Of a stretch of DNA of 50,224 nucleotides, positions 25,554 to 34,726 are shown piece after piece. The translations under genes and the position numbers were made by a program. Positions within the stretch are counted from its first letter, which is position 1, and every line of letters begins with the position of its first letter. The DNA lies in assembly GCA_934678915.1 (NCBI GenBank), contig CAKUSF010000002.1, positions 1 through 50,224 on the forward strand, written 5' to 3'. The notes under the pieces were generated by a model. That model was not told the origin of the DNA, ran no database searches, and saw only the letters and a program-made list of their open reading frames with translations. This DNA is from an uncultured Bacteroidales bacterium (GTDB lineage: Bacteria; Bacteroidota; Bacteroidia; Bacteroidales; UBA932).

Positions 25554-26951
25554 TTAAACAGTTTTTGCTTTTGCGGCCTCTGCAGCAGCCTTAGCGGCTG
25601 CAGCGCGAGCCTTCATTATTCCCATAACCTGTCCCCTCGCCATACTAATTATATCCAAAAGCGGGATGTAAGAAGGGCAGGTGTACAGACAACATCCGCA
25701 CTGAATGCAATCTTGAACAGCATTTGCCTCCAATTCGTTCGTGTTTCCAGCCTTGGCAAGGCGATAGAGCAAGAACGGTTCAAGCCCCATCGGACAAGCT
25801 TCAGCACATTTTCCGCATCGGATGCAATGGCCTTCAGGATGCCTCTTGGTCTGTTCTGCTGTAAGGAAAAGCAGTGCTCCTGTACCTTTCAAGGTTGCAG
25901 CATCAAGATTGGCGATAGCTTTTCCCATCATCGGACCACCACTGATGATCTTTGCAGCATTCTCCGGAACTCCACCTAGATAATCTACGATGTAGCGCAA
26001 CGGAGTTCCCACTCTAACCAGAAGATTCGCCTGTTTAGGAAAGCATTCACCGGTGACAGTCACCGAATTGTCAATCAATGGTTTGTTCTTCTGTACAGCC
26101 TCATAGACAGCCAAGGCGGTGGCGACATTCTGAACGACAGCACCAACATCGATAGGCAATCCTCCGGACTTCACCTGACGGTGCATCACAGCATCAATCA
26201 GCTGCTTCTCACCTCCCTCAGGATATTTCTTCATCAGAGGAAGAACCTCGATACCATTGAATTTAAATGATTTGCCTTTAAGATCCGCGAGTACTTTCTG
26301 AATATGCTCAATCGCCTCCGGCTTGTTGTCCTCGATCGCGATTGTGGCTTTCTCAACTCCGAGCGCTTGTTTGATCAACGCTGTGCCGACAACCACCTGT
26401 TCTCCTTTTTCAAGAAGGGTACGGAAATCGGATGTCAAGTACGGCTCGCACTCACAGCCATTGATGATCAGCATCTCGCATTTCTTGCCAGGAGGCGGCA
26501 TGAGCTTGACATGTGTCGGGAAAGTGGCACCTCCAAGTCCTACAACTCCACCCAAGCGAATCTTTTCGATAATAGCCTTACCGTCTTCCGGGATGTCGGT
26601 TACCAGAGCATCCGTTCTGTCAATTCCCTCTGCCCATTCATCTCCTTCTACAGCAATTTCCACATAAGTCTGGACATTACCGGAGAGGTCCTTGCGCGGT
26701 CCTATTGACTTTACCGTACCTGAAACGGAAGAATGAATGAAAGCGGAAACGAATCCACCCGGCTCAGCGATAGGTTGGCCTACTTTTACCTTGTCACCAA
26801 CGGCAACAATAGGCTTTGCAGGAGCTCCAATGTGCTGAGCAAGGGAAATGTACACGGTCCCTGGCAGTGGGAGAGCCTCGATGGCGCAGTCGCGTGAAAT
26901 CTTGGCGTCGTTAGGATGAACGCCTCCGATTGAAAAAGTTCTATTAGCCAT
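25554..26951 (-). CDS. rnfC: Rnf electron transport complex subunit C
   Basis: A 465-residue soluble subunit. It has the NADH/FMN-binding GLGGATFPTHVKL region, INGCECEPYLTSD, and two ferredoxin-like clusters, CIRCGKCAEACPMG and CIQCGCCLYTCPSY. The C-terminus is a short Ala/Lys-rich helix, much shorter than the long repeat tail of enterobacterial RnfC. It overlaps rnfB by 8 bases. Confidence 0.95.
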   Translation of the reverse strand: MANRTFSIGGVHPNDAKISRDCAIEALPLPGTVYISLAQHIGAPAKPIVAVGDKVKVGQPIAEPGGFVSAFIHSSVSGTVKSIGPRKDLSGNVQTYVEIAVEGDEWAEGIDRTDALVTDIPEDGKAIIEKIRLGGVVGLGGATFPTHVKLMPPPGKKCEMLIINGCECEPYLTSDFRTLLEKGEQVVVGTALIKQALGVEKATIAIEDNKPEAIEHIQKVLADLKGKSFKFNGIEVLPLMKKYPEGGEKQLIDAVMHRQVKSGGLPIDVGAVVQNVATALAVYEAVQKNKPLIDNSVTVTGECFPKQANLLVRVGTPLRYIVDYLGGVPENAAKIISGGPMMGKAIANLDAATLKGTGALLFLTAEQTKRHPEGHCIRCGKCAEACPMGLEPFLLYRLAKAGNTNELEANAVQDCIQCGCCLYTCPSYIPLLDIISMARGQVMGIMKARAAAAKAAAEAAKAKTV

Positions 26952-27867
26952 TGTTCTGTTCCTCCTTCTTTACGGCTGCCGCAGCGGCCTCTCTTGCCTT
27001 TTTCTGACGTTCCTGGACACGGGCCTTGACAGCATCTTTGTCCAAAGGCTTAGGGAAATTCACTCCGATGATTGCTCCGGTAGGGCACATTGCCTCACAT
27101 TCACGGCAAAGTTTGCACTTTGTGAAATCAATGTAAGCGACATTGTTCTCAACCGTTATGGCATCATGAGTACAGGTCTTCGCGCAAATTCCGCAGCCGA
27201 TGCAGCCTGCCGAGCAGGCTTTCTTGACAGCAGGTCCCTTTTCTTTATTTACGCAAGACACGTACATCCTCATGCCGCGAGGTCCTTTAGCCCTAAGCTC
27301 AATGATGGACTTAGGACAAGCCTTAACACAAGCACCGCAAGCCGTACATTTCTCCTGATCCACTACCGGAAGACCGGTCTCAGGATTCATCGAAAGTGCA
27401 CCGAACTGGCACGCAGCCACGCAGTCTCCACAACCGAGACAGCCAAAAGAGCAGCCCGTGTCCCCAGAATAGAGGGCGGCCTTGACCTTGCAAGAGGCCG
27501 TGCCGTCATATTCATTGATTCTTGGTCTGGCAGAGCAAGTGCCCCCACAGCGCACCACTGCCACCATCGGTGCCTTTTCCTTGATCTCGTAGCCAAGGAT
27601 TGCAGCGACCTTTTTCATCGTCTCGTTGCCTCCGACCGGACAATAGTTGTTGTCCAAATTCGGAGCTTTCACCGCAGCCTCCGCGAATGCGTGACAGCCT
27701 GCGAAACCGCAACCACCACAATTTGCGCCCGGCATTGCCTTTTCGACCTTCTCAATGCGCGGATCCTCCTCAACCTTGAAGCGCTGCGCAACAAGGTAAA
27801 GGGCCAACGCAAGCAAGAGGCCGAGGCCCGTGATGACTGCAATGGTCCAAATGATTGTTGTTGTCAT
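26944..27867 (-). CDS. rnfB: Rnf electron transport complex subunit B (ferredoxin)
   Basis: A 307-residue subunit with an N-terminal membrane anchor, a [4Fe-4S] domain with CGGCGFAGC, and several ferredoxin motifs (CLGCGDCVAACQFGA, CTACGACVKACPKS, CIGCGICAKTCTHDA, CKLCRECEAMCPTGA). This is the long form with extra clusters and an Ala/Lys-rich tail. It is the entry point for electrons from ferredoxin. Confidence 0.95.
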   Translation of the reverse strand: MTTTIIWTIAVITGLGLLLALALYLVAQRFKVEEDPRIEKVEKAMPGANCGGCGFAGCHAFAEAAVKAPNLDNNYCPVGGNETMKKVAAILGYEIKEKAPMVAVVRCGGTCSARPRINEYDGTASCKVKAALYSGDTGCSFGCLGCGDCVAACQFGALSMNPETGLPVVDQEKCTACGACVKACPKSIIELRAKGPRGMRMYVSCVNKEKGPAVKKACSAGCIGCGICAKTCTHDAITVENNVAYIDFTKCKLCRECEAMCPTGAIIGVNFPKPLDKDAVKARVQERQKKAREAAAAAVKKEEQNNG

Positions 27868-27882
27868 AAAGCCAAATAATAA

Positions 27883-28314
27883 TTACTTTCCAATATAAAA
27901 CACATAACCTTCCGCAAGATGATCCCTGCAGAGATAAAGTGCAAAATAATACACCGCGATTCCCCCGACAGAAACCAACCCACACGTCAGTTCTGCGAGT
28001 CCAATCCACGACAAAGATAATACTAAAATCAGTAATATCATTAAAGGAATAACATAAGAAAACAGAACAGCCTTGAGTCCCATTTTTTTTGCAAGGCAAA
28101 CATTGACCTCTTGGCCAATAGAATAGGTTTGCCCATCGTACACAGGGACCTCAATAATTTTGTTTTTAGATTCAGAAGCACCGCAAAGTCCCGCAGCATG
28201 GCACGCAGAACAAGCCGATTCCGACACTATCCGAACCGAAACGACATTCTTCTCCACAGACACAATTTTGCCCTTATGAGAGACTACACCTGTTGCCATG
28301 TCTTTGTCATTCAA
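27883..28314 (-). CDS. RseC/MucC-family SoxR-reducing-system protein
   Basis: A 143-residue membrane protein with an N-terminal cysteine motif CSACHAAGLC and two C-terminal hydrophobic helices (AVLFSYVIPLMILLILVLS and CGLVSVGGIAVYYFAL). This is the RseC layout. It stands 15 bases upstream of rnfB, which is a common position; known homologues are involved in reduction of SoxR or in Rnf-linked electron flow. Confidence 0.85.
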   Translation of the reverse strand: MNDKDMATGVVSHKGKIVSVEKNVVSVRIVSESACSACHAAGLCGASESKNKIIEVPVYDGQTYSIGQEVNVCLAKKMGLKAVLFSYVIPLMILLILVLSLSWIGLAELTCGLVSVGGIAVYYFALYLCRDHLAEGYVFYIGK

Positions 28315-29161
28315 CTATTGACGAAAAAGGATTCTTCAACTCTGACCAAGAATGCAGACGTCCTTGGACCTGACCGACTTTCAAAGGAGCCGAAAACCAA
28401 ACTGGGATTCTGTTATCATCATCTGAAAACCATCCGAAGAGATCCGACTCCCCGGAGAACACCTCACCGGAAACCACCTCGAAACTAAATTTCAGGCATC
28501 GAACCGTACCCACATCCTGAACTCTCCTGTTTTCTTTTCCTAAGTATCTGAAATGCAAAGTATAGACATCATCATCGACAGCAAATGTCATTGGATAGTC
28601 CGCCCCTTCCTTAAGTTTTGTAACATCCACATTACGAAGAACATAGTACATCAAAGGAATGTCATAGGTGCATTTATCCAATGGCAGAGTTGCAGAGAAC
28701 TCTCCCTTCCTTGAATTGCTCAACGAAGCATTAATATGCTCATTACCCGGAGTATGATCATAGGAATAAAGATTAGTACAAGTATATTTGCCTTCCTTAG
28801 CGAAACGGGTGAATTTCATAGGCCTCATCCCGTCACGGGTAAACCATGAATCCAACTCTTCTTTAACCCTAAAGAATTTCTCATAGAATTTCTGTGTCTT
28901 CCCGGTAAGGGAAGCATGGAATACCTTGTTACCATTCAAAATCGTAGTGTCAACCTTCAGTGTGGCTTGCGCAACATCGGCATTGACGATGCCCCACTTG
29001 TAATGAAGGGTAAACACCAACTTTTCACCTCCTTTGAACGCTAAGCTCTTCTCCTCTAGTTTCTTGACAGGAATGCACTTTCCCTCTTCAGAAGCAGACA
29101 ACGAGGTTGAAGCAAAAATGAATATAGCAGCAAAGGCGCTGAAAAGTCTAGATAGGTTCAT
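28307..29161 (-). CDS. DUF3108 exported protein
   Basis: A 284-residue protein with a signal peptide (SRLFSAFAAIFIFASTSLSA). It has blocks typical of DUF3108 proteins: GEKLVFTLHYKWGIVNADVA, FFRVKEELDSWFTRDG and a C-terminal PVWFSAPLKVGQVQGRL. Function unknown; thought to be an envelope protein. It overlaps dnaB by 1 base and the RseC gene by 8. Confidence 0.8.
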   Translation of the reverse strand: MNLSRLFSAFAAIFIFASTSLSASEEGKCIPVKKLEEKSLAFKGGEKLVFTLHYKWGIVNADVAQATLKVDTTILNGNKVFHASLTGKTQKFYEKFFRVKEELDSWFTRDGMRPMKFTRFAKEGKYTCTNLYSYDHTPGNEHINASLSNSRKGEFSATLPLDKCTYDIPLMYYVLRNVDVTKLKEGADYPMTFAVDDDVYTLHFRYLGKENRRVQDVGTVRCLKFSFEVVSGEVFSGESDLFGWFSDDDNRIPVWFSAPLKVGQVQGRLHSWSELKNPFSSIVE

Positions 29162-30651
29162 CAGAAGTCAGGGTTATTATCAAATTCATTGTTCATCGCG
29201 GAGTTCATCGCGGAATCAGAGCCCATGGACTCTGCCTTAGCTGCAAGAGAATCACCCGGCTCTACAAAGCGGACTTGTTCTGCCTTGAAGAGCATGTCAA
29301 TGTCACAGACTTCTCCATTACGGTGCTTTGCGATGATGATCTGAGTAGTCTCTTTCCCGTCAGGTGTCTCACCAAGTCCAACATAATCAGGGCGATGAAT
29401 GAATATCACCATGTCAGCATCCTGCTCGATTGAGCCTGACTCACGGAGATCACTTAGCTGAGGTTTCCCACTGCCACCGGTCCTCTTGACAGCATCACGG
29501 GACAACTGAGACAGGGCTATGATCGGGACGTTAAGTTCCTTAGCCGTGGCCTTCAGGGTTCTGGAAATGGCTGCCACCTCCTGCTCACGCATTCCGCGCA
29601 GTTCGGCTGGTCCCTGCATCAACTGAAGGTAATCGACAATCACGAGGCGGACATCCTTCGCCTTGACCAAACGCTTAATCTTGGTTCTAAATTCCATCAG
29701 TGGAATGCTTGGGGTGTCGTCAATGTAAAGCGGAGCCTTTGAGAGGTTCGCCAGCCTAGTCTCAAGTTGTTGCCAGTCCCAAGGGTCCAATTTGGCTCCA
29801 CCCTTGAGTTTGTCCGCTGACAGGCCAGATTCGGTCGTCATAAGTCTCATAACAAGCTGTAATGCAGACATTTCCAAGGAGAACACAGCCACAGGCATGT
29901 GATAATCCACAGCAGCATTTCTGGCCAAATTCAAAGCGAAAGCCGTCTTTCCGACGGAAGGACGGGCGGCAAGGATGATCAAATCGGATTTTTGCCAGCC
30001 TCTTGTGACGCGATCCAAAGACGGGAAACCAGACGGAACACCGCTCAAGCCACCAGAAGCGTTCTGGTTCTTCTCCACCTCCCTCATCGCCTCGTTTATC
30101 ACCGAGCCGACTTCCTTGATGTCGTTCTTCACGCTACTCTGGATGGCACTGTAAATCCTTGACTGAGACTCATCAATCAAGAGATCCACATTCACTGAGT
30201 CATCGTAGGCCTCCTTGAGGATCTGGTAAGACGCAGTGATGAGCTCCCTTTGTATGTTCTTTTGCTTGAGAATGCGGACATAGTACTCAATGTGAGCCGC
30301 TGCACCGACTTTCTCAGACAGCCCGGCAAGGGCAACAGGGCCACCGATGGCCTCAAGATTACCTTTCTCCCGGAGCTTCGTGCTGACGGTCACGATGTCA
30401 ACAGACACATGCTCGTTCACAAGCTCGGTCATCGCTTCGAAGATCATCCTGTGACGCGGATCGTAGAAGCAGGACGCAGTAAGTTCCTCAAGCGCGGTGT
30501 CCACGGATGAGGGTTCGATCAGCATGGCACCAAGGACAGCCTCTTCGACTTCAAGAGCTTGAGGCGGTTTGTTTCCCATCTCAAGCCCAAGTGTGTCAAG
30601 GTTGACTGGCCTCGCCTTCTTTTTGGTTGTCTTTCCTGGCTGGTCAGGCAT
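29161..30651 (-). CDS. dnaB: Replicative DNA helicase
   Basis: A 496-residue hexameric helicase. The N-terminal domain begins with PPQALEVEEAVLGAMLIEP; Walker A is ARPSVGKTAFALN, Walker B is VRLVIVDYLQLM, and the later block DLRESGSIEQDADMVIFIHR matches DnaB. Length and motifs are complete. It unwinds DNA at the replication fork. Confidence 0.96.
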   Translation of the reverse strand: MPDQPGKTTKKKARPVNLDTLGLEMGNKPPQALEVEEAVLGAMLIEPSSVDTALEELTASCFYDPRHRMIFEAMTELVNEHVSVDIVTVSTKLREKGNLEAIGGPVALAGLSEKVGAAAHIEYYVRILKQKNIQRELITASYQILKEAYDDSVNVDLLIDESQSRIYSAIQSSVKNDIKEVGSVINEAMREVEKNQNASGGLSGVPSGFPSLDRVTRGWQKSDLIILAARPSVGKTAFALNLARNAAVDYHMPVAVFSLEMSALQLVMRLMTTESGLSADKLKGGAKLDPWDWQQLETRLANLSKAPLYIDDTPSIPLMEFRTKIKRLVKAKDVRLVIVDYLQLMQGPAELRGMREQEVAAISRTLKATAKELNVPIIALSQLSRDAVKRTGGSGKPQLSDLRESGSIEQDADMVIFIHRPDYVGLGETPDGKETTQIIIAKHRNGEVCDIDMLFKAEQVRFVEPGDSLAAKAESMGSDSAMNSAMNNEFDNNPDF

Positions 30652-30674
30652 GTTTTCAGATGATGTTAGCCGGT

Positions 30675-31487
30675 CTATTCAAAGTCAGGGTTGACAATGA
30701 TTCTGCCGCAATGCTCACAGATAATCAATTTCTTGTTGGAAGCAATGTCAACGAGACGCTGAGGAGTAATCGTGTTGAAACAACCTCCACAGGAATCACC
30801 GTTATAGACAGAAACCACAGCAAGATGATTGTGAACGCTGGCACGAATGCGATCGTAGGCACTCATTGTTCTTGGATCGATCTTCTTGGCGCACTCTTCT
30901 CTGACCGCGCGGAGTTTCTTTTCCTCCTTTGAAGTCGATTCCACGATGTTCTCAAGTTCCTCTTTCTTGGCCTTGAGGTCGTCAGTCCTGACAGCGATGT
31001 AGTCCTTCAAAGACTCGATGTCCTCCTTCTTCTCAAGGATAGCTGACTTTGTGTCATTAATGTTTTTCTGTGCAATCTGACGAAGAAGGCCCTGATTCTC
31101 AATCTCCTTATTAATCGAATCATACTCACGGCTGTTCGAGATGTCGTTCAACTGCTTCTGATACTTCTCAATCTGAGCATCACAGTCCACGATGTTCTGC
31201 CTGTTCTCCGCTATGGTCTGATTGTAAGCCTCAATAACAGCGCTATCCTGTGCCTGCCGTGCTTTCAAATCGGTTATTTCATTCTCAAGTGCCTCGACTT
31301 CCGATGGGAGTTCTCCGCGCATCTGCATGATCTTGTCTATCGCGGAGTCAGCCTCCTGCAAAGCGTAGAGTGTCTTAAGTTTTTCCTCTACACTAATCTC
31401 AGAGTCTGCGAAATTTTTCTGAAGAGAGACAAAGGTCTCCCTCTGGTCTATCGGGGTCTCGACTTTCTTGATTTTTTTAGTTGCCAT
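30675..31487 (-). CDS. Zinc-ribbon coiled-coil protein (C4-type, DUF164-like)
   Basis: A 270-residue protein with a long heptad coiled coil (residues about 25-190) and a C-terminal zinc ribbon made of CGGCFN and CEHCGR. Such proteins are widespread in bacteria and are linked to RNA or nucleotide metabolism, but the function is not settled. Downstream of the Nif3-family gene, with which it is often adjacent. Confidence 0.82.
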   Translation of the reverse strand: MATKKIKKVETPIDQRETFVSLQKNFADSEISVEEKLKTLYALQEADSAIDKIMQMRGELPSEVEALENEITDLKARQAQDSAVIEAYNQTIAENRQNIVDCDAQIEKYQKQLNDISNSREYDSINKEIENQGLLRQIAQKNINDTKSAILEKKEDIESLKDYIAVRTDDLKAKKEELENIVESTSKEEKKLRAVREECAKKIDPRTMSAYDRIRASVHNHLAVVSVYNGDSCGGCFNTITPQRLVDIASNKKLIICEHCGRIIVNPDFE

Positions 31488-31499
31488 ATAGCTATTTGA

Positions 31500-32285
31500 C
31501 TAATAATAATGTACCGGATTACTTGTCACCAGCTTCACACTGGTACGGATTGCAAAGTTAGGAAATTTTTTCTTTAACAGAGAAAATAAAATGTCCACAA
31601 TCTCCACTTCACCTTCGAAATGGCCTATATCAATGACCATAAAATCCTTAGTTGTGAAGAAATGATGGTATGAGATGTCTCCGCAAAGGTATGCCTGCGC
31701 TCCAAGGCTCTTTGCCACATCGATCAGAGATGCACCGGAGCCTCCGCACATAGCCACCTTTGAAATTTGTACGTCAGGAATGCGGGAGCAACGGGCAATT
31801 TTAAGATTAAAGCAAGACTTGACATATTCAATGAAATTTTTTCCGTCCATCTTCTCCGGAAGGTCGCCTATCGCTCCCAGGCCATAGCCCTTGGGATCTT
31901 CTTCCAATATTCCAATATTCTCCAGTCCTAACCTTTCCGCCATAGCACCGCTCACCCCTGACAGCACTTTGTCAGCAGTCGTGTGAGCCGCATAGACAGC
32001 TATTCCAGCTGCCACCGCCTTCATCACTGCCAATCCAGTCGGATCATCGGGCGAGATCTTTTTCAATCCTCCGAATATCAAAGGATGGTGAGTCACTATC
32101 ATGTCTGCGCCACATTCCACAGCTTCATCCACGAGTTCAGGAGTGCAGTCAAAGCCCAAAAGGACTCCGTGGACATCCTGTTCCGAGGATCCGATTATGA
32201 GTCCGCTGTTGTCCCAACTTTCCTGAATTGAAAGAGGTGCAAAGGCCTCTAGGACATGGGAAATTTCCTTTACCTTCATATTCAT
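31500..32285 (-). CDS. Nif3-like dinuclear metal-centre protein
   Basis: A 261-residue protein with the metal-binding motifs of the Nif3/YbgI family: THHPLIF, AAHTTAD and GHFEGE, with SYHHFF near the C-terminus. It lacks the extra inserted domain that many Bacteroidetes homologues have (about 365 residues). Known relatives are linked to GTP cyclohydrolase-like chemistry but the reaction is uncertain. The ATG start overlaps the MerR stop by 4 bases. Confidence 0.88.
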   Translation of the reverse strand: MNMKVKEISHVLEAFAPLSIQESWDNSGLIIGSSEQDVHGVLLGFDCTPELVDEAVECGADMIVTHHPLIFGGLKKISPDDPTGLAVMKAVAAGIAVYAAHTTADKVLSGVSGAMAERLGLENIGILEEDPKGYGLGAIGDLPEKMDGKNFIEYVKSCFNLKIARCSRIPDVQISKVAMCGGSGASLIDVAKSLGAQAYLCGDISYHHFFTTKDFMVIDIGHFEGEVEIVDILFSLLKKKFPNFAIRTSVKLVTSNPVHYY

Positions 32286-32599
32286 AAGGATTTTTTAACT
32301 TCCACCAGCTGCCGGCGTATCTCCTTAAGGCTGTCCAATGCTTTCACGCGCCCGTCCACGGTTTTCCTGTCCGCAGCCATCTTCTTAGCTGCCCCCTCAA
32401 GGGTCAGTCCCTGCTCCTTGACCAGCAAATGGATCTGCTTAAGGCAGTCCAAGTCTTCAGCCGTAAATAGTCTGTTGCCTTTTGCGTTTCTCTTAGGCTT
32501 GATGTACTTTGGGAACGAGTTGGACCAGAACCTTACTAACGAAGTACTTTCGCCAAGGATCTCTGCCGCTTCTCCGATGGTATAATACAACTTTTCCAT
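32282..32599 (-). CDS. MerR-family transcriptional regulator
   Basis: About 105 residues from the ATG at 32599 (the frame begins at a TTG at 32608). The helix-turn-helix is YTIGEAAEILGESTSLVRFW, followed by a wing region RNAKGNRLFTAED and a C-terminal coiled coil. It lacks any effector-binding domain, so it is a stand-alone MerR DNA-binding protein. Targets are not visible. Confidence 0.85.
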   Translation of the reverse strand: MEKLYYTIGEAAEILGESTSLVRFWSNSFPKYIKPKRNAKGNRLFTAEDLDCLKQIHLLVKEQGLTLEGAAKKMAADRKTVDGRVKALDSLKEIRRQLVEVKKSL

Positions 32600-32618
32600 T
32601 ATGTTCAAAAAAAATAAA

Positions 32619-33569
32619 TTAATCCATTGATTGACCAGTATTTACAGACATAAACAGCATCCCCATGTAGTCATCGGGGGTAACTGAGGCGAAAAGATAA
32701 TTGAGCGGATCCATCCTCAGTGTGTCTTTCAACACTTCGTAGTGGAGATGTGGGGCAAAAGAGTTGCCGGACATCCCTACCTGACCGATAACCTGACCTC
32801 GTGTGACCTTCTGTCCCTTCGTAACTCGTGTGTTCTCAAGATGGGCATAGCGGGTAAGGTAACCTTCGGCATGCTCTATAGACACCACGTTTCCCAATCC
32901 CTTTGAAGAATGGACGACCTCCTTGACAACTCCGTCTGCCGCAGCTCTTACGGTCTCACCCTGTTGTGAGATCAAGTCCAACCCGCCATGGAAAGCCTTG
33001 ACCTTATAAAACGGGTTGATTCTTTCACCGACAGAAGCACCAGTTCTTGCATAAGAGAAACCGCTTATTGGGTTTGTCATAGGAGGAAGGCAAGATGAAC
33101 TGTCCGACAGCACATCCATAATTCTTTTGAAATTGCACTCTACCCTTTTAGAAATCTTGCCCAAAGTGTCCAGCTTAGCACTGGAGTAACCGACAATCAG
33201 ATCATCTGGAATCGAATCCACATCGGACAATAGTCCTCCAGGATAAATTGTTCCCAAGTCAGGAGCATCCGAATTGAACAACCGGTGGTAGATCTCATCA
33301 TCTTTGGCATTCAAGCCTTCAAGAACTTCCCCTAACAGAGCCTCTCTGTCAGCCATGTCCTTGTACATTTGCCTATAAATCTGGTTCTGACGTTTGAGAG
33401 CGCGTTCTGAATCCGTGCTTATCACGAATGAGAAAACGAGATAATAAACCACCGCCAAGGAAGCCGTGACAAGGAAATACTTCGCAGCCTTGCCTAGAAT
33501 AGCCCATACCGAATGAGTCACCTTGCGGAATTCCATCCGAGTCTTATCGAACTCATACTTTGCCCTCAT
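32619..33569 (-). CDS. M23 family metallopeptidase (membrane-anchored)
   Basis: About 316 residues from the ATG at 33569 (a GTG at 33575 precedes it). One N-terminal membrane helix (about 29-48), a coiled coil, then a LytM/M23 domain with FHGGLDLISQQGETV, RYAHLENT and SFAPHLHYEVL (H-x-H metal ligands). It should cleave peptidoglycan cross-links or act as a scaffold. A paralogue lies 12 bases upstream. Confidence 0.9.
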   Translation of the reverse strand: MRAKYEFDKTRMEFRKVTHSVWAILGKAAKYFLVTASLAVVYYLVFSFVISTDSERALKRQNQIYRQMYKDMADREALLGEVLEGLNAKDDEIYHRLFNSDAPDLGTIYPGGLLSDVDSIPDDLIVGYSSAKLDTLGKISKRVECNFKRIMDVLSDSSSCLPPMTNPISGFSYARTGASVGERINPFYKVKAFHGGLDLISQQGETVRAAADGVVKEVVHSSKGLGNVVSIEHAEGYLTRYAHLENTRVTKGQKVTRGQVIGQVGMSGNSFAPHLHYEVLKDTLRMDPLNYLFASVTPDDYMGMLFMSVNTGQSMD

Positions 33570-33586
33570 GTGCACTCCCCCCTTTC

Positions 33587-34597
33587 CTAACGGCTCCTGA
33601 CGCTAAAACTGCGACGCATGGGAGAAGAAGACGCCATTGACTCCCTTTCTCTCATTTTAACCATAGCGGAATATTCATCAACGGGCATCGACATGTCCAG
33701 ATAATTCGCAGGGTTGACCTTTTGCCCTTTATAGACCACTTCATAATGAAGGTGAGGGCCGCTGGAACGTCCTGATTTGCCACTGTCAGCTATGTAATCT
33801 CCCCTCTTGACTTTCATCCCTTCAATCACTTTAACCGAATTAAGGTGGGCATAGATTGTCTTGTAACCGAAGCCGTGGTCGATAGTTACAGAATTGCCGT
33901 AGCCGAAAAACTCAAACTTGACCGACTCGACCACACCGTCACCGGTTGCATAGACAGGGTTGCCGATTTTCATCGCGAAATCAAGCCCAGTGTGCATCTT
34001 TGCACTCCCTGTAAACGGATCGGTTCTGTAACCGAACCGGCTGGAGAGCCTGTACTTTGACGGATCCGGGTTGATTGGAGGGATTGCAGGAATGCAAGAC
34101 ACCATGTCTCCCGCTGTCTTAGAGACAGAAGTCACCTCATCGAATGACTTGCTTTGGACATAGGTCTGTCTCGTCAACCTATCAAGCCTGAGAGCAGTGT
34201 TCTTAAGCCTATTGTCAGATTCAAGGCCATTAAGGAATTCGTACTTATCGACTCCTCCAATGCCTGCATCACGGACTCCAGCTGGAATCTCATTCATTCC
34301 GAATATTGATCTGTAAATGTCGTCATCTCTGACACGAAGAGCATCCAATGTCTCAGCATAACGGTCAAGCTTGGTGTTCATCAGATCTATCTTTGCATCC
34401 CAACGAGCATGTTCTGCCTTCAGGAAAACGGTTTTGGGAAGATCGTAGCCGAGAACCGACGTAAAGAGCCAGATATACAAGATTGCCATGGCCACACTGC
34501 CTGCAAACAAAAGCAGCCCCTTGAAGACTTTCGACTTCAAGGAGACTTCCTTAATCTCGTACAATAAGGTCTCCGGATTGAGAATATACTTTCCCAT
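33587..34597 (-). CDS. M23 family metallopeptidase (paralogue of the next gene)
   Basis: A 336-residue protein with the same layout as its neighbour: membrane helix about 25-50, coiled coil, and an M23 domain with MHTGLDFAMKIGN, IYAHLNS and SGPHLHYEVVYKG. Similar motif order, weaker overall identity, and the close spacing suggest an old tandem duplication. The start codon lies about 7 bases after a -7 promoter element, consistent with a leaderless mRNA. Confidence 0.9.
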   Translation of the reverse strand: MGKYILNPETLLYEIKEVSLKSKVFKGLLLFAGSVAMAILYIWLFTSVLGYDLPKTVFLKAEHARWDAKIDLMNTKLDRYAETLDALRVRDDDIYRSIFGMNEIPAGVRDAGIGGVDKYEFLNGLESDNRLKNTALRLDRLTRQTYVQSKSFDEVTSVSKTAGDMVSCIPAIPPINPDPSKYRLSSRFGYRTDPFTGSAKMHTGLDFAMKIGNPVYATGDGVVESVKFEFFGYGNSVTIDHGFGYKTIYAHLNSVKVIEGMKVKRGDYIADSGKSGRSSGPHLHYEVVYKGQKVNPANYLDMSMPVDEYSAMVKMRERESMASSSPMRRSFSVRSR

Positions 34598-34603
34598 AAT
34601 CTA

Positions 34604-34611
34604 CAAATATA
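34604..34611 (-). promoter_or_regulatory. -7 element giving a probable leaderless M23 peptidase mRNA
   Basis: On the minus strand TATATTTG matches TAnnTTTG. Transcription would start about 7 bases further on, right at the ATG at 34597. No clear -33 TTTG is visible at the usual distance. Confidence 0.5.
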
Positions 34612-34617
34612 CCCTTT

Positions 34618-34651
34618 TTTGCGATATATCCCGAAAAATGTTATAATTTTG
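34618..34651 (+). promoter_or_regulatory. Promoter of alaS
   Basis: A -33 TTTG (34618-34621) and a -7 TAATTTTG (34644-34651) are 22 bases apart, slightly long for this class. It overlaps the region used by the divergent M23 promoter. Confidence 0.45.
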
Positions 34652-34726
34652 CCAATTCCGTGCCTTTTCGGAAACTTTTTTCGTGGAGAAACGGAAGAAT
34701 ATTCATGAATTAATTGATTTTTAGAT